Below are positions 1 to 13,500 of a stretch of 64,000 nucleotides of DNA, piece after piece; the stretch's first letter is position 1; every line of letters begins with the position of its first letter. This DNA is from Oncomelania hupensis (lineage: Eukaryota; Mollusca; Gastropoda; Littorinimorpha; Pomatiopsidae), in the NCBI GenBank assembly GCA_036898135.1, contig CM072519.1, forward strand, positions 42,782,839-42,846,838, read 5' to 3'. A program made the translations under genes and the position numbers. Under the pieces are notes generated by a model that did no database searches, was not told the origin of the DNA, and saw only the letters and a list, made by a program, of their open reading frames with translations.

Positions 1-53
1 TCACATTCTCTCTCTCTCTCTCTTTCTCTCATTGCTCGGTTTCCTTTGCACAA

Positions 54-103
<50 letters not shown>

Positions 104-249
104 TTGTGGTGGAAAAAAGAGGGAGTGAATTGGGGAGAGAGATCACGGAGATTATAGTCCCGGAGAATCAGCTCAGCCGTCGAACTTCTTTGCCTGTGCT
201 TCTATCCTTTGTGCTTTCGGTAGGATACATGTACAGATCATTATCATAG

Positions 250-736
250 CCTACCTAGCACTAACACAACTGACTGCTAGCGTATGTACCATTTCTTTTT
301 GTTGAGTATACGTCAAACGGTGCACACTATAATTAGAGACCAAAACTAGCTGAAGACAAACTTAGTAAGTGAAGTTGACTTGAAGGTGACTTGAACTCCA
401 CTAGGGGCAACATCGCTTACGCAGAAAGACAGTTTGGGGTCTAATGTATGAAGATCAATGGCCTGATGTTTTCAGATCCTTGGAAGAAAAAGAAGGGATG
501 ACAGAGATGAGGATGAGATTGTACACGTGCGTGTTCATATTTCACAAGTTGGCAAGAGGAAGCTGGAGTGACAGGCATGTTGACCCTGTCCACCATGACG
601 AATGTAGGATATCACACAGAGTAGTAGAGACCAACCTTCATAGCGCAAACCATGTTAGCCCAGTCTCGATTCTGCCTGTCTTTCTGTATGTCTTTCTAAT
701 CTGTCTTTTTGTCTGTATTTCTAATCTGTAAGTTAT

Positions 737-812
<76 letters not shown>

Positions 813-2699
813 TTTCTTTCTTTCTTCGTCGTTGTCGCTATCTTTTTCCTGCTCCTTCTGATGATCATCGTCTTCAGTAATTTATTTTATTTTATTTTCT
901 TTCTTTTTTTTCTTTCTTTCCTTCATGCGTTCTTTCTGACCTTCTTTCATAATCATCATCATCAGCAGCAGCAACATCATCATCATTATCATCATCATCA
1001 GCAGCAGTAACAAAAACAAACAGTAGCATGGTCACCATCGTTGTCGTCATCATCAACTTCAAGTGGAAACATAGGCTAGTTAATCTACATTGGAAGATGG
1101 GAGAAGGGGGTACGGAAGGGATGAGTGGGGGGGGGATATTATTAGAAGCCTTAAAATAGAACAGCAAATCTTAAGTGGTGATGTCTTTGAACCTCCAGGT
1201 CATTAGAGAAACTTCAAGAAAAAATCATGAAGAATAGCGTTTGTCTAGTATTATATGCAGGTGCCGACACTGCACTTATTAGAGAGCAGTGAGTAACTCT
1301 TTGGAGTGAAAGCGCGCTTTATAAAATTCTGCTATAAACAGGGACATAGAACTTGCAGATTATGTAGAGACTTTGGAGGGCCATCATTGAGGAAAATTGT
1401 GATTAGCTAGCTGTATGCAATTATAGATAGTCTGTTTGGGGTCTGGAAACAACAAGGACAGATGAGCCTGACATTTATGACAGGCCTAACAACGCACACG
1501 ACTTATACAGCTTCCATTTAGAGGAGGGAGAGAGAGAGGACGTAAAGTGCAGGGGGCGATAGGAGGGAATAGAGATGGTTGGGGGAGGGGGAGAAGGGAG
1601 GAAAATGGGAGTTAGCCTAAACCTCTGTATTATCCCTTAATGGCTGAAATACCCAACGATCTGAGTCTGCTCAGCATGTCCTGTTCCATATAGATGAGCG
1701 CTATCTTTTCCCTTCCACACCTTTCCACGGCGATTTAGACACCCATTCCATTCCCATTAAAAGGATTTCCATAGATGATCACTGATACATAATTATTTGC
1801 ACAAGGCCCTATGGAGAAAGTTTTGACTTATGAAAGTAAAATTGTTTGCTTTGCTGCAGTTTAGATACAGCTGGTCGTAAACATTTAAATGATCAGCACT
1901 CAGGCCATAGTACTGCTTCAGGTAGCCCGAGAGTTAATTGGCAGCTTAGTGTGTGTGATTAGCTGCAGGTTCAAAGAGGTGATTGATGGGTTCTATTCCC
2001 CTTTCTTTCTTCGTGGTTTGGATTCCATGTTTCCTCCCCGTCCTTTTGCTTTTATTTTACACGACCTTTCTTTTTCTCTGTCGCTTGTCTTGCTTTAAAA
2101 TGGCGTTATGAAAGACTGGTTAATAGATTGACTGATTGATTGCTTTCTCATTAATAAGCCCATCAGCAAAGCGCAACGCAAGACGCCTTCTTAGCTCCAT
2201 GACATTAGCCAAATTGAAACAACGATAGGGCGCTTCGTAGAGCAGAAGAAAGAGGGCGAATACAGAAGAAGAAAAAAAATCACACTAACTTAATAATAAA
2301 CACTTTTTAAATGAACAAGATGGCAAGCTAAACAAACGTACTTTTATACATTCATACAAACATAGCCGAAAAATACGCATTTTCAAAAGTGTTACTTTTC
2401 TTTGCGGAGTCGTGACTCGACTTTATCCTAACGAAGCAAAAGAAACACACGCACAGATAGGCCACGATGTGAACTATCTGCAAGAATTTTATTTTTAAAG
2501 TTATCACAATCGGTTTAGCCAGTTTTAGATACAGCGCCAAACGTGTTTGTAAAATAGTGAAGCGCAATGAGATTGACCTTTTAGAAAGCGCAGATAAGAA
2601 TGATTTAACATTTCTCGCAGTAGTTGAAGCATCCGCAAAGTAAAAGTTTCGAGTCAGTTATTTTAGAGATCAGGCCAATAGTGTGTTTTGAACAAAAAA
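250..2699. other. Non-coding stretch with microsatellites
   Basis: No gene recognised. Holds a CTTT repeat (about 735-826) and imperfect CAT/CAG trinucleotide runs near 950-1010. Short open frames here translate to low-complexity peptides and are not supported as genes. Confidence 0.5.
735..826. repeat. (CTTT)n microsatellite
   Basis: Tetranucleotide run, nearly perfect to about 811 and then imperfect. Confidence 0.95.
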
Positions 2700-2982
2700 C
2701 ATAAATTCGGAGCGACGGACCGACAACCGGACTGCTATGGAAGGATGGCCCATGATTTGAAGTACCTGTTTACCAAAACTCTACAAAATCGCTTCAGCTG
2801 TTTTGGAAATATTGAGCAGAACATGTTTAGCAATACAATGATTCCGGTGGCTTTGACCAATGCTATAAAGCAAATTTGATGGCAAGAGAGGCCACTTATC
2901 GAAATAATATTTCTATGAAATTTGGTCAAAATCCGTTCAGTGGTTCTTGAGATATGGCTTCCAACGGATCGACCCAATCTTA
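2700..2982. repeat. Possible transposon-derived segment abutting the LINE
   Basis: Contains a run beginning TTGGTCAAAATCCGTTCAGT near 2922, followed by TTCTTGAGATAT. This type of sequence recurs in many invertebrate transposable elements. No ends or coding capacity could be defined. Confidence 0.3.
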
Positions 2983-4165
2983 TCCTATCCCGTAACTCGA
3001 AAGTCGTTAGGGCACCACAGATGATCGTGTAAACAGCGTACTCCATCTTTCTCTGTCCTCAGCAACCCTCATGGCTTCGAACAGTGCCAAGCCAGTCCAT
3101 TCTCGAATGTTGTCCTCCCACCTCTTTTTCTGTTCTTTGCAAGAACTGATGCTCTGGTGACGTGGCCATATAATCGGAGTTTCCGTTTGTTCACCACTCC
3201 TGTTGTCGAATGGCTTGTGTGATGGTCTGTCGGACTTCCTTGTTGGTGATGTGCTGGGTATAGGATATGCCCAGAAATCTTCTGTAGCGTCTCCATGCTT
3301 TGTATTCTTCGTTGTATGTCTGCTGTGAGGGTCCATGTTTGGCAAGCGTATAGGAAGATAGAGATGACAAGGGAGCGCAGCAGCCTTACCTTGGAGTGTA
3401 GACTGATGGTCCTATCTTTCCAAATGGGCTTCAACCATGTCAGGGGAGCAGTTGTTTGTGCGATCCTGGAGAGGACTTCCTATCTAGACCCATTGTCTGA
3501 TACAATGGCTCCAAAATATTTGAAGCTATGCACTGTGTTGAGGGATTGGCCTTGCACTTTGATGTCCATGTTAATGCCGGTGTTATTGGTAATCATTTTG
3601 GTCTTCTCTGCACTTATTTCCATTCCAAAGGATCTGGAGGTGGTGTCATGCCTCTGTACCAGCTGTCCAAGTTCTTGTTTCTTTTTAGCCAATCCATTAA
3701 TGTCATCCGCAAAACGGAGGTTGGAGATTGCTATACCTCCTATGCTCACTGTGCCTTCGTGATCTGCAAGGACATCTGACATGATGCGCTCTAGGAAGAT
3801 CTTGAAGAGTGTTGGAGAGAGTAGGTATCCTTGACGCACACCGGTTGTTGTTCTGAACCAGTTCCCGACGGCGTTGGAGGAATGCACTGGTAGCCTTATC
3901 ATACAGGCTTTTGATGACTTCAATAATGTTAGGGCTGATGTTGTACACTCTTATGGTTGCCGACAGAGTTGCATGCCTGACTCGGTCAAACGCTTTCTTG
4001 AAGTCTACAAACACATGATACAGATGTTGTTGGGGCTCTAGGTATTTCTCGCAGATTATTTTGAGGTTGAAAACCAGTTCAGTGGTACTTCGCCCTGCCC
4101 TGAATCCTGCTTATTCTTCAGCTATGATTTGTTCTGCTTCGGTTTCCACCACAAACGGACTTTTG
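2983..4165 (-). mobile_element. Degenerate LINE 3' half, same family as 7180-8769
   Basis: Reading from 4165 downwards on the minus strand: an AGFRAGRST-like segment, VDFKKAFDRVRHA (about 4014-3960), GVRQGYLLSPTLFKIF, catalytic RFADDI near 3710, MEISAEKTKMITNNT, ISLHSKVRLLRSLVISIFLYAC and EDNIREWTGLAL. These lie in several frames separated by frameshifts, so the copy is dead. The 3' end is a TATCC/GGATA repeat remnant at 2984-2996. The 5' end is truncated inside RT near 4165. Confidence 0.88.
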
Positions 4166-4518
4166 GCTCGTTCTGATCCCCCCCTGCCCCTCTCACCCAT
4201 CTATTTCAAAGCGAAAGAAAAATGAGAAAAATAACAATTATGAAAAGAAAAGAAAAAAAAACAGCTTAACAATGGAACAATGGTCCGTGGAAGATGGGAG
4301 GAGGAAGAACCCAACAAGAAGATGCAATGTGCTGAGAAGATGGGGAAAGACGGCACAAAGAAGGACGCGTCGTAAAGCTCCTCGTTAGCTCGTTGCCATT
4401 AGCAGAATTCCAACACTAATTACAATCCACCGGAAGGGAATAGGAGACCGAAGAAGATGGAGGCGATGATGACAATAACCACGGAGAAGAAAACCCCAGT
4501 AAATGTTTTAGCAACGCT

Positions 4519-4519
<1 letters not shown>

Positions 4520-4578
<59 letters not shown>

Positions 4579-4690
4579 GATATATTTATATAGCGCTTTT
4601 TCCTAATGGCATCAGTTCAAAGCATAGTTCTCACGCATTCATACGTAACGTAAACATCGAAATAAATACGAAAACCAAAATACACGAGTT
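4520..4690 (-). repeat. (TAA)n tract joined to a LINE/SINE-like 3' tail
   Basis: A TAA run (4520-4577) is followed by GATATATTTATATAGCGCTTTT. Read on the minus strand this is an AGCGCTNTATAAA-type terminus followed by (TTA)n, the pattern seen at other retroposon 3' ends in this window (22503, 57955, 62975). The body upstream is not recognisable. Confidence 0.45.
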
Positions 4691-4699
4691 TCCTAATCC

Positions 4700-7179
<2,480 letters not shown>

Positions 7180-8769
7180 GACCATTACAACCACACACCA
7201 AACGGAGCTGGAGAACCATCAGTTCTAGCATGTCCTGAGAACAGAGAAGAAGAAATCCTCCCAATTCTTCGAGAAGTTGAGACACCAGTGCAGTCGCTGA
7301 GGAAGGGGAAATCGGCGGGAGTGGACAACATACCCGCGGAATTGCTTCAAGCAGGAGGAGAAGCGATGACTCATGCCTTCACCATTATCTGTAACAAAAT
7401 ATGGCAGAGTGGGCAGTGGCCTACACCATGGACCCAGTCGCTTATCATCACTCTTCCCCAAAAGGGTAACCTTCAGGAGTGTGAAAATTACCGCACCATC
7501 AGCCTCATCAGCCATCCCAGCAAGGTCCTCCTGAAAATAATACTCATCACGATGAAACCCCAAGCTGAACGAATCATAGGTGAAGGACAAGCAGGATTCA
7601 GGGCAGGACGAAGTACCGCTGAACACATTTTCAACCTCAGAATAATCTGCGAGAAATACCTACAGCACCAACACCATCTTTATCATGTGTTTGTAGGCTT
7701 CAAGAGAGCGTTTGACCGAGTCTGGCATGCAGCTCTGTGGGCAATCATGAGAGCATACAATATCAGCTCTAACATGATTGAAGTCATCAAAAGCCTGTAT
7801 GACACGGCTACCAGTGCAGTCCTCCACAACAGCGCCATCGGAAACTGGTTCAGAACAACACTCGGTGGTTATCTAGGATGCCTAATCTCTCCAACACTCT
7901 TCAACATCTTCATAGAGCGCATCACATCAGATGCCCTTGCAGATCACGAGGGCACAGTCAGTATTGGAGGTAGAACAATCTCCAACCTCGGTTTTGCGGA
8001 TGACATTGATGGATTGGCTGGAGAGTAACAAGAACTTTAACACTGGTACAGAGGCTGAAACCATCTCCAGAACCTATGGAATGGGAAAAAAAGTGCAGAG
8101 AAGACCAAAATGATGACCAACAACACCAATGGCATCAACATGGACATCAAAGTTCAAGGCCACTACCTCAACACAGTGGATAGCTTCAAATATTTAGAAG
8201 TCATTATATTAAACAATTGGTCCCGATAGGAAGTCCTCTTCAGGATCGCACAAACAACTGCTTCCCTGACAAGGTTGAAGCCAATTTGGAAAGACAGGAC
8301 CATCAGTCTACATTCCAAGGTAAAGCTGCTGCGCTCCCTTGTCATCTCCATCTTCCTATACGCTTGCGAAACATGGAGATCTACAAAGAAGAATACAAAG
8401 CATGGAGATGAGGTGCTACGGAAGACTTCTGGGCATTTCCTACACTCAGCACATCACCAATGACGAAGTCCGACAATCACACAAGCCATTGGACAACACG
8501 ATGACCTGCTCACAGTGGTGAAGAAACGGAAACTCCGATGGTATGGCCACGTCACCAGAGCATCAGGCCTTGCAAAGACCATTCTGTAAGGCACTGTGCA
8601 AGAAGGCCGAAGAAGACGGAGACAGAAAAAGAGATGGGATGACAACATTCGAGAATGGGCTGGCTTGACACTGAGCGAAGCCATGAGGGTTGCCGAGGAC
8701 AGAAGAATGGAGTACGATGGTTACACGATCATCTATGGTGCCCCAACGATCTTCGAGTTACGGGATAGG
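7180..8769 (+). mobile_element. Non-LTR retrotransposon (LINE) fragment, RT and C-terminal part, split by the LTR element
   Basis: Reverse transcriptase of an APE-type LINE family very common in marine invertebrates. Visible order: GKSAGVDNIPAELLQ, NYRTISL, AGFRAGRST, FKRAFDRVWHA, SPTLFNIF and catalytic FADD near 7997-8008. After that a frameshift and stops break the frame: AETISRTYGM, the TISLHSKVKLLRSLVISIFLYA segment, and a tail ending in EDNIREW-like and R-rich motifs. The 5' part (endonuclease and beginning of RT) is missing, so this is a 5'-truncated, inactive copy. The 3' end is a short GGATA repeat. The LTR retrotransposon interrupts it there, and the tail resumes at 17233. Clade is uncertain (RTE- or jockey-like). 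Confidence 0.88.
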
Positions 8770-10385
8770 TGTCACAAAGAAAGGGGTTGGGGGAATGGAG
8801 GGTAAGCTCTTAATCTCTAGCGCTGTATTACCTCCTTTGTTAGGCTAATGATGCGATGACATTCAAGAGATTAAGGCTAGAGCTACTAATTAAATGAGAG
8901 ACAGTCAAGGGGTAGACGAGAAAGATGGTATACTACACTAGTTGAGAAATTCGAAGACAAAGGCCAGTCTGGGTAGGTGCAATTTCTAACTAGGAAGTTT
9001 TATTAAATCGAATTGGGTCGTCTATATTGAGTAATGCTAAGAGTGAGTCACGGGATAGCGTCTGTATCAGTAGGGAGTAGCTCGGAGATATTCTGGGTGG
9101 ATGGTTTCGGGGTTACTAGTGCTACTGTGGACTGATATCATCACAGGGCAAGAGTGTATCTGGATAGTCTCTGGCCAGATAATCATCGAGTGGTGATGCT
9201 CGTGGGTCAATAACTTAGCTGGTTATTGAAGGGCGGCGGTTTGTCCAAGATAGTCTGGGTGGCCTGATGACCAGGCTTGGCGTGGCGTGGGTAGCGATGC
9301 GGGTCAGTCGGTCACTCTATGACGCAATGACCGAGGGTGCCAATCTTGGGTGAGGCACAGGCGTAGTTTCCAGCTTACGTTGCTAGCTGTCTATGGGGTG
9401 ATGAAATTCGGTTGGAACGCTTCTCGTTGACTCCCTGGGTTGTCAGGGGCCTGCAGCGGGTCAGCGACTTAGAGATGATACAAGGCGGGGGTATGCGCCC
9501 TGCACAGGAGCCGTCTGTAACGCAATACAGACTCTGTATCAGCTGGGGATAGGTGTATCCTGGGTTCAGCGCCTGTTGGCGCGAGTTGCCCATTCAGATT
9601 TCAAATTGGCTGACCGGTCAAGGTTGAGCCGGTGCATACCAACAGTCTAACAATGCAACTAGGTTTATGGGGCCATTGTGGAGCTTACTGGCAGCCGCTA
9701 ATATATGATACCTTCGGCGCATTAAGATGGGGTAGTGGCAGCCGGGGCAATTATTTATACATTGGGAGCATGGGGGAAAGCAAATGGAGTAGGTACAGGA
9801 CAAAGGGGTTGTAGGCAAGGGTTGTACTGGGGGACTTTAATCTATATGGAGGGACAGCATGGCACGGGATATTTACACATGGGGCTAACATGGAGCATAC
9901 AAGTATAAATTCAAACATGGCATGAGTCATATAAACAAGGCGGATAATATATACAAGGCAATAATAAATGTCACAGCAACACATCAAGACAAAACTATAA
10001 ACACGAACGTACATATCCACAGGACGTACGAACATGGTGGGCGAACGACGGGTGATGGGTCTGCTACATGACAAGGAGTAAGTTTCCTCTCTTACCTTGA
10101 CTAAGACGGGGTGAAGCACACGAGTACTGCCGTAGCTCAGAGGTCGCCAGTCGATGGGGACGTGTCTTCGGACAAGTTGTTGTGGCTTCAAGGCTGGATG
10201 GCTTGCAACTGACACCGGGTCTGGTTGTGTGTCAGGCTTTAAGGCGAGGCCCGAGGGGCGGGGCTTAAGCGAATGAGCCAGCGCGCGTACTAGGGGCGAC
10301 TGGATGTGTAGAAGGGGTAGCTGGATGGTTGGGAGGGATGAGTGGGTGCTGTCTGCCTCAGGGCTCGATTGTACGCCTCGTCACA
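8770..10385 (-). repeat. 3' LTR of the Gmr1-like element (left-hand copy)
   Basis: 1616 bp, equal in length to the right-hand LTR. Differences seen by eye: 8881 (A versus G), 9418 (C versus T), 9967 (A versus C), 10289 (A versus C), about 0.25%. The TATA-like and AATAAA motifs on the minus strand are at 9751-9759 and 8999-9004. It abuts ATAGG at 8765-8769. On the interior side, from 10386, the minus strand has a G-run-rich polypurine-like tract, a plausible plus-strand primer. Confidence 0.94.
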
Positions 10386-10575
10386 GAGGCCCCCCCAAGG
10401 AAAAAGGCGAGGTCCTAGGCCTCGACTGAGATGCGGCCAATCAGCTCTGAGGTCAGCGGCGGGATGCGAAGATGGTTGCGATGATCCGGGAGATGCGGGG
10501 CAACGCGGGGTTCCTGGTAGTAGATGGCGGATGCCCAAGGCTGGGGTCCGCGGAGCTGCCGGGTCTCGGCTACGG
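10386..10575 (-). other. 3' untranslated segment and polypurine tract of the Gmr1-like element
   Basis: Short interval between the Gag-Pol stop and the 3' LTR. Next to the LTR the minus strand reads CCTTGGGGGGGCCTC, a G-rich polypurine-like run in the expected place for plus-strand priming. No env-like frame fits here. Confidence 0.6.
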
Positions 10576-13500
10576 TTAGTGGGCGGCGGCGGGTATGAAG
10601 GCTGGGGCGTCGGCCCTCAGTGGGGACTCGATGGAGTCTGTTGCGGGATGGCGGCTGAGGAAGTCTGCGCCGTGGTTGTCCTTTCCTGTTATGTGCTCCA
10701 GCTGGAAAGAGTATGCTTGGAGCAGCAGAGCCCACCTCATCAGCCGGGCGTTGAGCGATTTAGACGTCGCCAGGAAAGAAAGCGGCTGATGATCCACTTG
10801 GACAGTAAAGTGTGAGCCGTAGAGGTACAGCTGGAACTTCTGGACTGCCCAGACGAGGGCGAGACACTCCTTCTCCGACGTGGCGTAGTTCAGTTCAGCC
10901 GGCTTTAGCTTCCGGCTGGCGTACGCGACGGGGAAGAGCGTCGGGGCGTCCGCGGAGTCCCGTTGGAGTAGAACGGCTCCGAGGCCTACGTCGCTGGCGT
11001 CCGTGCGCAGGACGAAGGGCTGTCCGTGGTTGGGGAGTCGCAGGACTGGCTGTGACGTCAGTTTATCCTTGAGCTCCTGGAAGGCAGCTTCACATTGCGG
11101 GGTCCAGACGACTCGGTCTGGTGCGGTCTTCCGGGTTAGGCTGGATAGTGGCGCGGCAATCCCGTTGTATCCGGGTACAAACTTTTGATAAAAGCCGCTC
11201 AGTCCCAGGAAGGACTGGACATCTTTCTTGGTCTTGGGGCGGGGCGCGTCTCGAAGGCGCTGGACAGTCTTTTCCAGGGGCCGGAGCTGTCCATGGCTGA
11301 TGGTGTGGCCAAGGAATTCCAGCTCTTGGTATCCGAACTGGCATTTGGTCGGCCGGGCAGTGAGGCCAGCTTCTTTGAGGCGGCGTAAGAGTTGGCGCAC
11401 CACTCGCAGGTGCTCCTCCCATGTCTCCGTGGCGACGAGTATGTCGTCCATAAAAGAGTGTAGGGACGGACAGTGGAGGGGGTCCAACAGATTCCGCATC
11501 ATCGTGCTGAATATACTTGGGGCATTGTGTAGACCAAACGGCAGAACGTTAAACTCATAGTGGCCGTCCATCGTGCTGAAGGCCAGGTACTGGCGGGATG
11601 AAGGGTGCACGGGGATCTGGTAAAAGCCCTTGCTCAGATCCACTCTGGAGAAATATCTGGCGGACTGCAGCTTCGCAAACAAGTCCGTCGGGTCGGACAG
11701 GGGTCCGGGCACGAACTGTGTCACGAGATTTAACTGCCGGAAGTCGATACAGAGGCGATGTTCTCCGCTGGGCTTCCGTGATAGCACGATACCTGCGCTG
11801 TAGGGGGAACGGGAGGGAGCGATGACTCCGGCTTGTAGCAGAACCTCTACTTCTGTCCTTACTACCTGCTGCTGGGATAGCGGGACGGGGTACGGTTTCT
11901 GGCGGACGGGAGTGGGGTCCGTCAGGGTTAGTTGGACTTCTTCTAGGTCCGTCCTCCCAGGAATGTCGGTGAGGACTTCCCTGTATTCTGCTACGATGGC
12001 GCGTAGTTGGCGTTGCTGGCCGGCGGGGAGTGAGGGGTCCAGAGATACGTACCGGAAGGATTCCTTCCCTTTTAGCGGAAATTCGGCGACGCCGGTCTCT
12101 GTACCATCCACTTCGACGGCCAGCGCGACCGTGAGTAGCGAGTGGGAGTCTGGGGCGGGGGCGGGTTGCTCCAGGTACCGCTTGAGCAAGTTGATGTGGT
12201 GGGTCCTGGGCTTTCCGCCTACCTCGATGCGATAAGTGGTACGTGAGAGCTTCTCCAGCACCGGGTAGGGTCCTTGCCAAGCTATGTCTAGCTTGTTCGT
12301 GCCGCTGGGGAGAAGCAGTAGGACCTGGTCTCCTACCTGCAGTTCTCGGTCCCGGGCGCGGCGGTTATGGTAGCGGGCTTGTCTCTCTCTCGCCTTCTTC
12401 AGGTTGGCGGAGGCGGCTTTCCATGTGGCCTTGAGAGTTTCCTGGAGCTTGGTGACGTATTTCGTGGCGTCGACCGGTGCCTCGTCCAGTTTGGCGTCGG
12501 TCCAGCTACGTCGTAGGGCGGCTAGAGGTCCAGAAAGGGGTCTCCCAAAAAGCAGCGTGGAAGGCGTGTATCCGGTGGAGGTGTGCGGGGTCTCTCGATA
12601 CGCGAAGAGTGCTGACGGGACGTAGGAGTCCCACGCTTCGGGTTGTTCGTCGGCGATCTTGCGGATAATCGAGATGAGAGTCCCGTTCAGGCGCTCGACC
12701 TGTCCGTTGCTAGCGGGGTGGTAGGGTGGAGTACGGATATGGCGAATGCGAAGTAGTTGGAAAACTTCCTGCATGAGTTTTCCGGTGAACTGGGACCCGT
12801 TGTCGGTCAAGATGTTGTCCGGGAATCCGACTCGTGTGAATATGGTGACGAGCGCGTCGGCGACTCGGGCGGCGTCAATCTTCGGCAGTGGAACGGCCTC
12901 ACACCACATAGAGCAAGCGTCGACAAGGGTAAGCAGATACTGGTTCCGCTTCTTGGTTCGCGGAAGGGGTCCTACTATGTCGACGGCCACTCGTTGGAAG
13001 GGCGTTCCGACGACGACGGTGGGGCTGATAGTAACCGGTACGGTGTGATGGCGGGGCGAGTATCGTTGGCACTGGCGACAGGACTTGACGTAGCGCTTCA
13101 CGTCTTCTGTCATCCCGGGCCAGTGGTACTGAGCGCTGATGCGTAGAGTAGTGGCTCCTATGCCCATATGTCCACTTAGGGGCATGCTGTGGCCAAGTTC
13201 CAGGACTTGGGGGCGAAGGGTCGCAGGTACGACGAGTTGCGAATGGTCGTCCTTCTGACGGAAGAGGAGTCCGTCTTCGACGAAAAAGTCCCCGGACTTG
13301 GGTGGGGTGCGTGCGGCGGGAAGTTTTCCGTAGCACTTGCGGAGGGTGACGTCGTCTTCTTGGGCCTTCCGGATCTGTTCCGGCATCTGGTTGGGTATCG
13401 GGGGTGGTGTCGCGGCTGTTTTCGCCTGGGCGCGCGTCTGGACGGCGGCCATCGACTCCACAGGCTGGGGCGGCATACCCAAGAATACGTAGCGGCATCC

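Noticed and set aside
9618..10215. Frames of up to 154 residues inside the LTRs, present in both copies
   Set aside because: Duplicated because the LTRs are duplicated; composition and position give no support for a protein.
10386..10575. Search for an envelope-like gene in the LTR element
   Set aside because: Only 190 bp lie between the RNase H stop and the 3' LTR, too short for any env frame.
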